The notes: generated by a model not told the origin, from the letters alone. 64,000 nt of DNA from Apricaphanius iberus (GCA_028564705.1 JAPXFQ010000166.1:2232001-2296000); one strand, 5' to 3'; shown: positions 33,346 through 45,739, numbered from the stretch's first letter. Numbers and translations are program-made.

Positions 33346-34325
33346 TTCTGAAGTAAAACAGCACAGTTTTATGGCCCTAGAAATTAGCCATGACTTCTTT
33401 CTTGAAAAGCTAGATATCTGACCAGTTGAAATTAAATACGATACATTCCTCACTGGACACGGTTACACAGGCTGGTCACTAGATTTATCGGCAGTGAAAC
33501 GGGCAACCCAACGGCTGGAATTATTTTTCTATTGTTGGAACTACAACCAGGACAAACTAGATATTGCTATTGTGTACATGTTCCATATTCACCCTTTAAC
33601 ATGTTTTTTTTTTACCTCTCATTTAATAATGACTATTTATTTACACCACCTCATCTATGGCTGTTTCATTCAACTGACTAAATAAATAAAGCACCTATAA
33701 GATTCAAGGGCAAAACCGTAATGGAGAAAATGAAGCAAGCAAGTGAACAGTTGACTGGAGGCTCATACTGCTTCAGACCACTATAGCATAGAGAGGTTTT
33801 CAGATTACTCTAGAACATTCCAATGCAAACAAAACACATCACAGTAAAAATGTGTAACTATTGCTACATGTTACATAAGACAATATCCCAGGTGAAGTCA
33901 TAATAGTTGAATCCTGTTGTCTAACATAAAACTGTTATGATCAAACTTAGAAATAATACATTCCTGGAAGATAAATTACCCAACACAATAAGTAATATCT
34001 TCATAATTGAAAGTTAATTGATTAGAATAATACATTTCCCTTTTAGTTGTGATATACTGACTTATACAACCTGGATTCTGGCCAGTCCTGCATTTTCAAC
34101 TTCCGTTTTATTGACATTTTCCAATGTGATATACACAAATGGTTCACTTAATTTGGATAAGATTGGCCTTTAGGTTCATAATGTAATCCACAAACTTCTG
34201 TTATTTGATCTTAAATAGTGGAAAAAGAAGAAAAAGTAATGATATATATAATACACAGATTCCAGATGTTTGCCCAGGCAGTCTTATTAAATCAATCAGA
34301 ATTAAATTATAAGTTTCAGCAGTGA
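33346..34325. other. Intergenic, nothing recognised
   Basis: AT-rich. The first 150 bases may still be decayed element sequence. Confidence 0.4.
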
Positions 34326-34650
34326 GAAACGAGGGCTGCTTTAAAAAAGAAGGGGACACAGGAGCTGCAGACCCCTATGACAGTCACTTAAACTAAGCCA
34401 TAGTCTGCCAGGCTGCCACAAAGTAAAATTAATCTATAATTTGTGATGAGTGCAATGCCTTGCGCAGTTCATGATTTCGTGATATTCTTCACCTCTGCCA
34501 CAGCCAATGAGGCCAAGAGTTGGCAGTGCAAAGAGGTGACTTGCGAGTTCAGCTTTAAGAGGAGGAGTGGGGACATGGGGGTGAGAGTCTTTTAGGTCAG
34601 CTTTATCCAATAAACTAATAACTGTGTAAATATTCACAATACAGACATGT
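34326..34650. promoter_or_regulatory. Candidate non-coding regulatory island
   Basis: Complex, repeat-free sequence (for example CACAGCCAATGAGGCCAAG, with a CCAAT word near 34505). The call is based on composition only. Confidence 0.22.
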
Positions 34651-35015
34651 AAAATTTATATTACTATTACATGGCTTACATTATTGTGTCTGATGTAAAC
34701 ATTTTTGCTTAATAGAACCAAATTCCTCCACTCAAGACTAACGCGGCTCAGTCACCATAGAAAACTGTTGCCCTGTGATACTGATCCCGACAACACTTGT
34801 AAAGGAAAGCACAGCATCCTGGTTTGACTGAGGATTATGTCCACTCGAGCGATCTCACGAGAGAACCCTTTAGACTAATTTCTAGCAAAATGCTTCGTAA
34901 TGCTCTTATGGCTGGTCTCAGTGTTATGAATAGGTAAATAACAACATTTTTCCAGTCGTTTAATCTCTGAGTACAGCAATTAGTAAGTCTGTAGTTTGTA
35001 CTGCCTTTTTTTGCC
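34651..35015. other. Intergenic, nothing recognised
   Basis: No recognised gene or repeat. Confidence 0.4.
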
Positions 35016-35350
35016 CTTATAATTGTTATTGAAATGTCATGCTCTTATTTAGCTCAAGGATGAATAATAAATGAGCTATAATTACTTTCTTGAATGAGCT
35101 GATGGCTTAGCTTGGTCAATGGTAAAAAGGGACCCTGTCATCTTCTACCCCTCTTCCCCTTCTTTTCTCTTCATCCCATTTTTCTTCCCCTCTCTCTTTA
35201 ATTGGATCTTGTAATTAGTTTCTCTGATGGATCTGGGAGGTCTCAGGCATCCTCACAGTGTTCATTAGTGTTCTTGGAGGCGGGCGCAGCTCTTAAAAAC
35301 CTCTCCGCTCCATCCCTCACATGTCATAACACTAGATATGAATCTGCCCC
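35016..35350. promoter_or_regulatory. Candidate non-coding regulatory island
   Basis: Contains GAATAATAAATGAGCTATAATT-type AT words followed by complex sequence around 35090-35340. No coding signal. Confidence 0.22.
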
Positions 35351-35740
35351 AATACAATCAAAGGAGTATATAGCTTGGTTCAGCTAGCCTATATACCACC
35401 AAAATAAACCAGATGAACTCCACTGTCAGTATTGTAAATAGCAAGGTAATTTATGTGTAAAAATAAATGTGATTATGTGAGTTTGAATATTAATTAAAAG
35501 GTCACAAGAAGATTGCACACAATAATACATTAAATTAATTCAAATCTATCTAAAAATAGAAAAATGACTTTTGGAAATGAAATAATTGCAGGCAGATATA
35601 AAATGTAAGGTAAAATGTATTTTTGCTAGCTCTTAGAAATCAACCAGCCTCTTTAAATTGTTGTTGTGAAATGTACACGTTTGACACACTCTCTAACAAA
35701 CACACACACACACACACAAAATGATCGGGTCTATAATAAA
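35351..35740. other. AT-rich intergenic with (AC)n
   Basis: A short (CA)n tract lies at about 35700-35718. Nothing else recognised. Confidence 0.5.
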
Positions 35741-35759
35741 CCCCTACCGCTACCTTCTC

Positions 35760-36180
35760 TGACATTCCCCCCCCCAACACAGTTTCCCTCCTTTTCTCCC
35801 CCACCCTCCACTGGCCAGGCAACACTAGACATCTCTCCCTAATCAGCAGCCTTGTCTCGCTCCGAGTGGTTGCCATAGTAATATGCCGGCTGGTCGACAT
35901 GGCAACCGTTCCGAGGTCCACTATTAAATGAAGAAGAGCAGAGGGAGGGACAGGGAGAATGGAGCCGGGATGAGACAGACAGACAAACAGACAGACAAAC
36001 AGAGAGAGAGTGAGACAGAGGAAGACCAGGAAAGACAGCAATAGACGGGGAAGGATTGTCTAAGACAGTAGGAAGGGGTATTAGGGTGGGGTAGGGGTGT
36101 TGAGGTTATACAGAAAAATGAAAAAAGAGGGGGTGGGGGTGTAGAGAAGGGCACAGAGACTGACTACAAGAGCAAAAGAA
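35760..36180. promoter_or_regulatory. Candidate regulatory island with paired RFX-type motifs and GACA microsatellite
   Basis: At 35868-35876 GGTTGCCAT and at 35899-35907 ATGGCAACC form a 9-bp perfect inverted pair. Both match the half-site of RFX X-box motifs (GTTGCCATGGCAAC type). The first continues as GTTGCCATAGTAAT, close to a full X-box. Downstream is an imperfect (GACA/GACAAACA)n tract at about 35976-36005 and G-rich sequence to 36145. Purine and pyrimidine frames here are not genes. Confidence 0.4.
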
Positions 36181-37438
36181 AGGAGACAGTGTTTCTGCTT
36201 TAGGTAACTGTTACGTTATCTGATTTGAAAAGTATCTGTTCTGCATCCCAACAATACCATTAACTCAGTGCATTATTGTACTTTTAAAACATTGTATTCA
36301 AAAATGATACACATGGAAAATAAGCGGTGAAGCTTGTCAAAATCTAGCCAAAAAAACCCTGAACTGATAATTTCAAAGGTACTTACTATATTATTGTTAG
36401 CTAGCTTGATATGATATGAATATACTGTATAATGTATTTATATTTATTTTTATTATAGTAAAAACAAATTCCGCTCTATGTACATCATTAGGAATCATGT
36501 ATTTCTGTATTTGCTTAATTTTTGATAAACATCCGTTTTTATTAGAAAATGACAATCTGGAAACTGCTCTATGCGAATACAGTAATCATACATACCTAAA
36601 GCTTTAGACTACACCTACTGAACCTTTCCTGAGTGATAGACGACGCTGATTTTGTTTCTCATCTGTTCCTGATCTCGTTTAGATTGGTGCTTAATGTGTG
36701 TGTGTGTGTTTTTTTTTAACCTATTGTAGCTTCCTTCAGATTGTCGGACAGGTTGAATCTATTTGATCCTTTGATTGTACCGGTTTGATGACAATTAAAG
36801 GCATAGTTAATTATTCAACAATGGGAATTATTATCTTATCTTATTTCCTTGATTAACCGAAAACAGGATTTGAAAAACTGCCTCCTTTATTTACTTAGGC
36901 TATTCTGTCTTATGCTATTTGCTTGATTATCTGAAACATAAACATAAATGTAAAAAACAATAGCAGAACAAACTAAAATTGCAGTTGGGGTCTGTGAACG
37001 TTTTAGATGTTGCAAGCTCCGTAACAGTTAAAAGAAAGAACACCCATATGGGGTTTCAAGTAGTTTTGCATTTCTGGATTTTCAAGGTGCATATAGTTTC
37101 TCAAAAGCGCTTTCCATTTGGTTTTCATGTTTGTTGAGTGGAAAGGATGTGAAGTAAAATGTGCTGTTGGGACCTAGCCACGAAGGACTGAACTCTAAAG
37201 AGACTTCTATAAAAACTCTAAATCCCAGAATGCACTGCATTAACCCACTTTCAGTTTATAAGGGGAGGAGTTTCACTGTGTGAATATGTGACATCATGTT
37301 TTGACAAAAAATGCTACCATTAAGGGAAGTCGGTCTATTTACAACACCGGACTGCAATGGTGGGACACAATAGTGTGGCAGCACTGATTGTGTGGCAGCC
37401 TCCCTTCCTTCTTTCTGCAACAGGCAGCTGTGGCTATA
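36181..37438. other. AT-rich intergenic with (GT)n
   Basis: A (TG)n tract lies at about 36695-36710. Otherwise nothing recognised. Confidence 0.45.
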
Positions 37439-37439
37439 A

Positions 37440-37565
37440 TGTAGCTTAACACCTTCACTGTGTGAATGTGTGGGTGAATGACTGACTAACTAAATTTTAT
37501 TTAAAGCGCTTTGGATTCTTCTGAACTAGATAAATTGCTATGCTCAGGCTATTTACCATTGAATT
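37440..37565 (+). mobile_element. Degenerate SINE 3' end
   Basis: The plus strand contains GTGTGAATGTGTGGGTGAATG, AAAGCGCTTTGG and GGCTATTTACCATT in the order of the 3' part of the SINE at 63373-63690 (there on the minus strand). Tail boundaries are unclear. Confidence 0.6.
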
Positions 37566-38220
37566 ATAGATTCCACAAAAGAGACGCTGCTAGCCCAATG
37601 ACACAACCTCAAGTGGTTTACCCAACCACGCTGCAAAGGCTCCACTCTGACCATGGCTACATTTGTTCATGGGAACTTTCATTTTTCTTATGGACAACTG
37701 ATATAAGAGGTGTGTCTGGGCAGATATGAATTAGTTTAGGATAAAACAATTTAAAAACTCTTCTTTACTGTGCATTTCATTGTGCTTATGCATTGTTATT
37801 ACAAGTAAGCAGGTCGAGCCAGAGCCGGCCTTAGGGCAAGCCGGAGCTGAGGCTATCGGTGATTCAGATTATTTAAACTTTATTCCAAACTTTATAATGT
37901 ACTTGTTGTTTCCAACATGTCCAGTTGTTGTTTTTAATTTCGTTTTAAACTAATCTTAATTAACGCTAATTTGGTGTCCTCCCAAATCCTTTAGTATCCA
38001 TCCAATCCATCATTTAATATGGAAGCTTTATCAGGCAGGTATTCGTAAGCAGAAACTGAAACTGAAAACTATTTGCAATAATTCCTTAACAATCAGGCGG
38101 CGCCCAGACTTAAAAAACATTTTCCATCTTCTTTTCATTCAACTTTATTTCTCAAACACAATCTGAATTAAAAAAAATGTTAATTCAAATTTAAACCATA
38201 CGGTAATCTCAACCTTTTTA
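37566..38220. other. Unclassified intergenic
   Basis: The segment 37810-37860 (GAGCCGGCCTTAGGGCAAG) looks repeat-like, but no family was assigned. Confidence 0.35.
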
Positions 38221-38225
38221 AAGAG

Positions 38226-38234
38226 TCATTATTA

Positions 38235-38304
<70 letters not shown>

Positions 38305-38310
38305 GTTATT
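38226..38310. repeat. (ATT)n microsatellite
   Basis: About 80 bases of nearly pure TTA/ATT units, with one interruption near the start and one near the end. Confidence 0.95.
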
Positions 38311-38579
38311 TCACTATGCCAAAATTTGCCATTCTTCTTTTTTTATGCATTTCTATCTCAACAGCCTACATTCTCATCTTTCATGTATCTTTTCTAAATG
38401 CACCTAACCTTTTATATAAGCTGGTTCTTTTCTGCCCAATTTCTTTCCTTTTTCTCCCTGAATGGATTTTTCTCTTTTGGTTCTTCTATAACTCTCATTT
38501 TTTGATGAATGAAATGCCATTCCATCAAGATGCCACCACATCAGTGACACAAAATAGCATTTGCTGCCTTGTGTGTGAA

Positions 38580-38800
38580 ATTCCTCCATGAACTGAAACC
38601 CTCTTTTTTTTTCCCGGAGCATCTTATGAAAGCTAGCTAATTGCATGTCCATGCTGTACCATCAGTCCCTGCTTCCCCAGAGCACCATTCAGAGGCAATT
38701 AAAGTGAGCTTAAACAGAGTAAGAAAGTGCGTCATCCTCTTAATGCAATTAAGGAAGTGTGCAGACAAACATGCAATGATAGTGCATAACACAAAAACAG
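38580..38800. promoter_or_regulatory. Candidate non-coding regulatory island
   Basis: Complex sequence with CTAGCTAATTGCATGTCC and CTTAATGCAATTAAGG (near-palindromic TTAATGCAATTAA, about 38739-38751). Such octamer/homeodomain-like words suggest a regulatory role. Conservation untested. Confidence 0.3.
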
Positions 38801-39228
38801 GAATACATAGAGAGAACAAAGCACAGAAAAGCAAGCTGAAAAGGTTGATTTATTGGGCAAAGTAACCCTTTTACTTAGTTGCATCACATGTCATATTCAG
38901 TCAAGGCTGTATATTTCAGATATGATTGTTAAAGTTCGTGATACAGTGTTTTCTTTCTAATGTAGCCTTCAACTTCATTTTCGTATATAGGTAAATACTT
39001 ATCTAAGAATAAACACACAGTAACTTTCTAATTGCTGTCAGCAACTATTTTTTGTCAATTCTACAACCCAAGAAAAATGTGTGCGATGCTAATTTGTTTT
39101 AACTGAAAATATACTAGTCCACAAGGCAAACGTTACCAGTGTAGCAGAAGAGATTGAAATTGTGATTTAAACAAAAACTACAAGGAAAACTGTATGTAAT
39201 AAAGTGAACATATTTTATAATGATATGC
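38801..39228. other. AT-rich intergenic, nothing recognised
   Basis: No recognised gene or repeat. Confidence 0.4.
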
Positions 39229-39229
39229 A

Positions 39230-40030
39230 TTCAGAACCTTGCATCTCTTGCAACATTTCTATTGTTATGCTGGTGAAGTATATTAAAACTTTACTTTGAA
39301 GGCATTCATTCAGTGGGGGAAAAATTGTGTTTACATGTGGCAGAGATAAGACGTGAAGCCGAGAACCATTTCCACTGGCCAGAATGAAGGAGGACCCATG
39401 TTTATTTTTTGCAACATACAGTAGGAAAGATGGTAAGAGAGCATAAAAGCATCCTGATTCAAGTTTCTGGGTCTGGCATGAAGCAAAGGTTAAATTGGTG
39501 GAAAAACACCTCATAATAACTGCAAAGTATGGTGAAAGATCTGTAATGCTGTGGGCCAGTTTCTCTTTCAAACGCCCTTTGATAATTCCTGGAGTGTGCA
39601 GCATCAAGATCTCTTTGGAATAGTGGGGAATTATTTTAAGTAATCCAGTGGTTTATAGAAGAAAACCGACCATGAGTTGTGATTAGACATCTCAATGGGG
39701 TAAGGAATGAAATATTTGGCCAAATAAACACAGAAATGGTTCATCAGACACAAGTTCAACTTTCTTTCAAGACCATATGAGTCAACAGAACTAAATCTAA
39801 TAGAAAATCTGTGGGCTGAACTGAAGGAAATAACTGGAGAGATATCATGCAAAGAGGAATGGTCAAAGATCTCTTTCTCTGTATGCTCCATCTGAGATGT
39901 CAAAAGACTTTGAAGCGCTGTCTTGATGCTTAAAGGGTGGTTGTATAAAGTATTCATAGGACAGCTGCCAAACATTGTGCCAAACGAAATGTTATAATAA
40001 ACAATTCTTAACGGCACTAAGTAAAGCAAC
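39230..40030 (+). pseudogene. Tc1/mariner transposase remnant
   Basis: The clearest block is at 39780-39850, where the plus strand reads ELNLIENLWAELKEI, the third catalytic motif region of Tc1 transposases. It is followed by EEWSKIS near 39857. Upstream, 39500-39640 contains pieces of the core (CCGFQTPFDN-like and HQDLFG). The long frames on the minus strand here (39215-39607, 39631-40029) are antisense shadows. Multiple indels; inactive. The family differs from the 15.2-kb copy. Confidence 0.7.
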
Positions 40031-40179
40031 TTAAGTTAGAAGTTGGATTAATTAATTTAACAGGAGTGCCAAGAAAGGTGGCCTATGTTGTATTTAGTGA
40101 ACTTAGTGGTGGTGAAAAACACCCCAGAGTTTGCTCACTCACCAAATTTTAAAAAGATGAACGGGATTCAGGGTCACTC

Positions 40180-41260
40180 CAAGGGTGATGGCAAGGCAAG
40201 GCAATTGTATCTATACAGCACACTTTCAATTGGATTTCACAAGGCAATTCAAGGTGCTTTACATGATTACAAAAATGGGAAAATGAAAACATATAATCAC
40301 TAAAAGAAAGCATAACCGAACATTTATAAAAGAAAATGTATGTAAAATTATGAAAATAAAAAAAAATTATGAAACACAAGAATCAATTAAATCGTTTAGC
40401 AATAACAGTAATTGAAAGAAAACATTTAGTGATTAGAGCATAAGAGAAAATGTAGGTAAAATTATGAAAATTAAAAACAACAAACATTTAGTGATTGACA
40501 AAAGCAATAACAATAATTAAAAAGAATGAATGCAAAAGTTGTATCAGTTACTCACAAGCAAGTCTAAATAGGTACGTTTTTATTTTAGATTTAAAAGAGT
40601 TCAATGTCTCTGGAGCATTGCATTTATCCAGGAGTTAATTCCAGATATGGGGAGCAAAGAAACTTAAAGCTGCTTTCCCATGCTTGGTTCTGCTTCTAGG
40701 GACGATCAGTAGACTAGAGCTGGAGGACCTGAGTGACCTGGATGGTTTGTACAGAGATAAAAGATCTCTAATGTACTCTGGTGCTAACACTTTGAATGAT
40801 TTATAGACTAATAAAAGCACATTGAAATCTATTCTCTGAGCTACAGGGAGCCAGTGTAAGGATTATAGAACTGGGGTGATGTGTTCTACTTTCCTAGTTC
40901 TTTTGAGAAGCGTTTTGGATCAGCTGCAGCTGTCGGGTAGATATTTTAGGCAGACCTGTGAAGCTATTGTTACAGTAATCAAGGCAGCTAGAGATAAATG
41001 CATTCAAGAGTTATTCTAGGTCTCCTTGCATCATCAATCCTTTAATCCAAGAAATGTTCCTCAGATGATAGAAGGCCGACCTTGTTATTGCCTTTATGTG
41101 ACCTTGGAGATTCAGGTCTGGGTCCATTATTATTTCTAGTTGGACCAACTGAAGGTGTGTACTGATATTTCTATTTCTGATCTTTTTTTGGGTCTGACTA
41201 TAAGTACTTCAGTTTTGTTGTGAAGAAGACCAACAATTGTATCACCTTAAAACAAAAACG
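40180..41260 (-). mobile_element. CR1/L2-group LINE fragment, minus strand
   Basis: The 3' end is at the left: on the plus strand GGCAAGGCAAGGCAATTGTAT followed by CAAGGCAATTCAAGGTGC, the complement of a common fish LINE tail. The ORF2 C-terminus follows on the minus strand. Beyond 40820 the sequence continues as a degenerate repeat (ACAGTAATCAAGGCAGC, TGATAGAAGGCCGACC) often joined to this LINE type in fish genomes. Confidence 0.72.
40635..40820 (-). pseudogene. LINE ORF2 C-terminal fragment
   Basis: A minus-strand frame of 61 codons reads LLLVYKSFKVLAPEYI, then LYKPSRSLRSSSSSLLIVP and RSRTKHGKAALSFFAPHIWN. This is the conserved C-terminal block of fish CR1/L2-type ORF2, after the reverse-transcriptase palm. 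The catalytic part is not preserved here, and the last part of the protein (the LP motif after HIWN) is out of frame. It is a decayed 5'-truncated insertion. Confidence 0.75.
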
Positions 41261-41436
41261 ATGTTGTCATGACTATGTCTCCGGAAAATTCTGTTATATA
41301 TCATCCAGTCCGTAAATGCATTTAAGAATGTAAATAATAATTCTATCAAAAAAAAAGAAAAAGCTATTATGAAATCCACACAGTAAACCACTAGCGTCTT
41401 TGTGCTCAAACTCGTGAGATTGACAGGAATAGAAAT

Positions 41437-41450
41437 TATATATATATACA

Positions 41451-41506
<56 letters not shown>
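41437..41506. repeat. (AT)n microsatellite split by a MITE
   Basis: About 70 bases of TA repeat with one interruption (ACAG, near 41448). It continues after the MITE at 41879-41894, then becomes ACACAC. Confidence 0.93.
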
Positions 41507-41509
<3 letters not shown>

Positions 41510-41878
41510 GGATATACCAATACCGAAACTGGTCTCGGCCCCGATACTGTCTAATGTACATGTATCGGTAAACTTAACTGTTACCATGAACTGATACTCA
41601 AAATGTGGAAAATCTGCAATAAATTCACAAAAAAAAAGGGTAATTTTTCACTTGAAATTTTATTTTTGCTGTATTTTATATATTATATCTGTATCTGTTA
41701 TTTTGTCTTAGTTACGTTTAGTTAGTAAAGTCTGGTGTCTTTAATCTATTCAAGAAAGGTATAAGGTCGAAGTTATACAGTTAATTAATTCAACAATAGT
41801 ATCGGATCAGGTATCGACAGATGCACCAAATCCAGGCATCGGTATCGGGACTGAAAACGTTGGATCGGTGCACCCCTA
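41507..41878. mobile_element. hAT-like MITE, copy 2, inserted in (AT)n
   Basis: Terminal inverted repeats TAGGGATATACCAATACC (left) and the complement of TAGGGGTGCACCGATCC (right) bound a 372-bp non-coding element rich in GTATCGG words. It interrupts the AT microsatellite. The 8 bases on each side are ATATATAT, consistent with an 8-bp hAT-type duplication but uninformative because the target is itself repetitive. The core is the reverse complement of the 2626-2985 copy. Confidence 0.8.
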
Positions 41879-41894
41879 ATATATATATATATAC

Positions 41895-43285
41895 ACACAC
41901 AGACACAGTCCCCCTGTTCCTGTATTTTTACAATATGGCTGCAGTGAATTTGATTTTTTTACATAAAGTATGGGTACAAGTATAGGAACAGATATAGTTT
42001 TCCTTGTTCCTTGTTCCCAATTTACTGATTACCGTGGGACTTTTTTTTTCTTTCTTTTTTTTTACCATTTAGAAACCACTCCAGGGTTTCTTTTTTGTTA
42101 AAAAGCATTTTACTTGTGATTTGCTGAGATAAGTAAGGGAAGCTCAAAAAGGTAAGTTATAAGTATGCCTTTCTTGAGAAATGCTTCCTGAGTCTGTAAT
42201 TGCAACAAAGCTGAAGAAGTCAAGCATGAAACACATGAAAAATCTTGGCTTTTTTTCAAATAAGCCAATTTAAATTTATTTTGCAAGCGTGAAGACTTTA
42301 ATGTGACAAACAATAAACCTGTTGAACTGATTAAATTCTCTGAATGATGATATGAAGAAATTATTTATTGTAACAGAGCAAACCTAAACCAGTTTTGAAA
42401 GTGAAAAGCTATATGGTTATAAAGTTATTTAGCTTTTTTTAGCATGATATTAGACCAACTATATAGAACGCATTAAGGTGGTTAAAAAATAAAAAGATGA
42501 AAATGAAATCCTTTCTCTTGTGAAGATTTGTCTTGGGCAGTCTCTCTTCGATGCAATCATTAGTTGTTTTTTTTTTTGTAAGGGAGAATTAGTTAAATGC
42601 TAAAGGACCAGTTTTATGAATAAATAAGGAAAGCTGCATAAATTAACACCACCGCAGTATTAGGCTTCATCTGGCTGAAAAATGCACTCTTACATTATAC
42701 AATTCTAATTCTAATTAACCCACACTGACAAGAGCCTATGTTCACATTCATAACTGTGCTCGCCCAGGTCACAAGCAGTAGTTTATACACACAGTGCTGT
42801 CTTTTGTCAGGCATGAAGGCTCCATAATTACTATTGATCTGTCATTACAATGTTTAACTCGCAAATTGAATTTCTCTAAGTTTCTTGTCAGTTTACTGCT
42901 TTAAGTGAAAAAATATCCAGCAACAAATCAAGCTCATCTGACCAATATTTGTTGTGCACAAATGACAAAGCAGCCATTAACATCTGTGTTTTAAACTTCT
43001 TAATTTTAATTTAATTTAATTTTAATTATCCAGACATACCTTTCTCTACAAGATCAAAGGAAAAAAATACTATATAAAAGCATTACTCGCTTCTTACACA
43101 GAAAGGAAATGCCCAAATTGTCCCACACATTGTGGAAACCGTTTTACGAGGGCTAAATATTGTTTTATTGTCAAACATTTCTAGAGCACAAGTGCTCTGT
43201 AGCCTTATGATGTTGTATGGAGGCAAAAGCAGAAGCTATAAATGTGTAGATAGGGGTTTTCAAAAGAAACACAGTGCCAGCAAAT
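41895..43285. other. AT-rich intergenic, nothing recognised
   Basis: Poly-T runs near 42040 and 42570. No recognised gene or repeat. Confidence 0.45.
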
Positions 43286-43289
43286 TAAG

Positions 43290-43565
43290 CTAATGCTACC
43301 GGCACGTTGTGTCTCATGATTGCGCCCTGGCAGCATGGTGACGCAGGAATAGTGCGGCAATCGTGCCGGTCTGCTTGATATTAATATTACCGGAATATTC
43401 CTGCATCACTAGATTTATGAATTAAGATCATGCCTTGGCGCAACATACGGTCATGTCATGCTTCATTGCTGCCACAGGCTGACCACTTTTGAATCACCAA
43501 AAGGCTCACTGATGCCGGTATTGATGCTGGCACAAATGATGACACTGACGCTAGTATGGTCTATT
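43290..43565. repeat. Irregular hairpin cluster, possible decayed foldback element
   Basis: GC-richer than its flanks. ACCGGCACG (43298-43306) pairs with CGTGCCGGT (43362-43370). GGTGACGCAGGAATA (about 43337-43351) pairs imperfectly with TATTCCTGCATCACT (about 43396-43410). GGAATATTCC at about 43392-43401 is itself a palindrome, and GATGCCGGTATTGATGCTGG follows. No family known to me fits. Confidence 0.4.
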
Positions 43566-45035
43566 GAAACAGGTAGGTGATTGCAAGGGTATTTGGATAC
43601 TATACCGAAACGGTTTCCTGAAACTGTTATAGGGAATTGTATTCAATTAAGAATAGCAAATAGTGAAGCAAACTCTTCAATGTTTTTTGAGAAAACTCTT
43701 AATTATAATATACACACAGAGGAAGAGTTGGATATCAGTCATATATTCATAAAATATTGATTTGAGATAAAGTAAAGAAACAATAAAATAAAATACATTT
43801 AATTCCACCAAAAGGTCAAGCTGGATCATTAGTGTTATTGTATGCAAGGTATCCCCCCCCCCCCCAGTTAATAACTGTTGCTGTCTCGCGCCTCAGTATT
43901 TTACTGCATTTTTACAATTAGTGGTCTGTGCCAAAATCATTCCTAAAGAGCCTCTTGACAAGTTTTGGAGCCAACAACAATTGAGATTTTCTAGGAGCCT
44001 TTGGTAAGGTTGGCATAATATCTACCATGAAGGGCTTTGTGCAACATTTTAAAGTAGAATTACATGAAAGTAAACAGAAATTACTATTTAGATTTCAAAT
44101 TAAGAGGGAGAAGGCTATTCTGGCATCAACGGTCTTTGACAAAGTAAACATCATTGAAGACCAGCATTGTTCATAAACAGCGGGATAATGTGTTAAAATA
44201 ATTTACCATAGTCAAAGCCGCTGTCCGGATTATTTTGTACGAAGGCCCCTCCCAAACCCCAACCAAGTATGCTTTCTGCTCCCTCTACCTTCTGAAAAGT
44301 TATGATTGTGGTGTCCAACTGAAGTCTATGGAGCTGACCTGCTGCTCTGTATAACCTGTGAAACACATAGAGATACTTATAAGAGACCACTAGGGAGAAA
44401 TCTGTCGTAAACATTACTCTGGATGTTGGCAATGATGATATAAAGACATGTTTTTAAAATGTCTCCACTTTTGTTGTATTCAGATAAAGCACTTTGACAG
44501 GATGTATGTTAAAATTATAAAACATATCCTACTTGTAAATATATTGGAGTTGGAATGATTAATATAAGTGCTGTCATGACAGAAAAGTACCTTCAACAAC
44601 TGCTTTAGATTTGAAAGCATTTAGTTTAACTTTAATGTGGGTTTGCTGAATCCATAGCACTTTGCATATGATTTGCATCCTATTATTTATCCCAGGGATC
44701 TACAACCTGTGGCTGCATGCTATATAATCTGAAAATAGAAATGCATTTAGGCTTTTCAGGTTTTATTATTTACAAAATTCTATTTTATTTTGAAGCGCTA
44801 GACAATAATACTTTATAGCAGCAAGGGAAAAAGTTGCTATCTGATTTGAAAAGTTTACTGATCCCTGATGTCCCACTGATCTATTTTCAAAAATGAAAGT
44901 ATGAACTATTCTCTTGTTTCAGTGATGAGTCATTAACATTCAATAGGCAAATGTTTAGGTTGTTCAATGGATTCCACCAACCAGTGTATGCTCAGAAATA
45001 AAATGCTAAAAAATCACAATGCAAGCAGATAACTT
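43566..45035. other. Intergenic, nothing recognised
   Basis: A C-run lies at about 43852-43865. The stretch 44190-44430 is more complex but carries no recognised domain. Confidence 0.4.
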
Positions 45036-45739
45036 ACATATTTTATTGGATAGGTCTAAAAAAAAGTTTAAGGACAAAAATCCAGTCGCACATGTTTGTG
45101 GGTCAGGGCATGTGCTATCTCTCTGAAGAACCAAGGAAAGTTTGAATGAAGGCAGCATTCTGTCATTTCCTCCCTTCGCAAGGCAGCTTTTTGCTCCTGT
45201 GCATCAGACCACTGTATTGATCCTGCTGGTCCTGGTACTGTTCGTCTACTTCTTGCATTGCAGTAATAAATTATCGGTTGTGTTTGGAGACCATCTTCCA
45301 CTTGCCTAGACAAAAAGGGAGGTAATTAAGTAAAGTCCAGTTTCAAACTTTTTACAGAAAGAATAAAACAAAGGTTCTGCAAAGCATGGAATAGAATAAT
45401 ATTTTATTGTTCCACAGAAGAGAAATTCAGCTGTAACAGCAGAAAAATGACAGGTAATTAAGAGTAGTTTGCAAAAGCAATTCAATGATTCTGAGTAAAC
45501 TCTAGTGGGCTCATTGTAGTTTTAAAAGTACTTTTATTATTATAAACACTATGCATTTAAAAGCATTCGTTTAACAGAAACACATGTATCCCCTACAGTA
45601 CCACAGTAAAGTGAAGTGGGGGCATGCAAATTTACACAAAAATAAAACAAGAGACTGTAAAATGAGAAAATATGTAAAACACAACCAAAAAGCATGTTAT
45701 ATTGAAAGTAATATGCAGATGAGTAGTTTATTTACATGT

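Noticed and set aside
35640..36041. 133-codon minus-strand frame rich in Leu, Ser and Val-Cys
   Set aside because: It is created by the GACA and CA simple repeats (repetitive VCLFVC-like text) and not by a gene.
38316..38591. 91-codon hydrophobic plus-strand frame
   Set aside because: AT-rich, Phe/Leu-rich chance frame after the (ATT)n tract, with an antisense frame of similar length. No signal of selection visible.
39631..40029. 132-codon minus-strand frame
   Set aside because: Antisense shadow of the plus-strand Tc1 remnant.
41294..41587. 97-codon frame with an alternating Ile-Tyr run
   Set aside because: Translation of the (AT)n microsatellite.
45068..45313. 81-codon minus-strand frame as a stand-alone gene
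   Set aside because: It has acceptor-like and polyadenylation-like edges, so it is listed as a possible last exon of the Myb-like pseudogene, but alone it has no domain and its phase does not fit the preceding interval.
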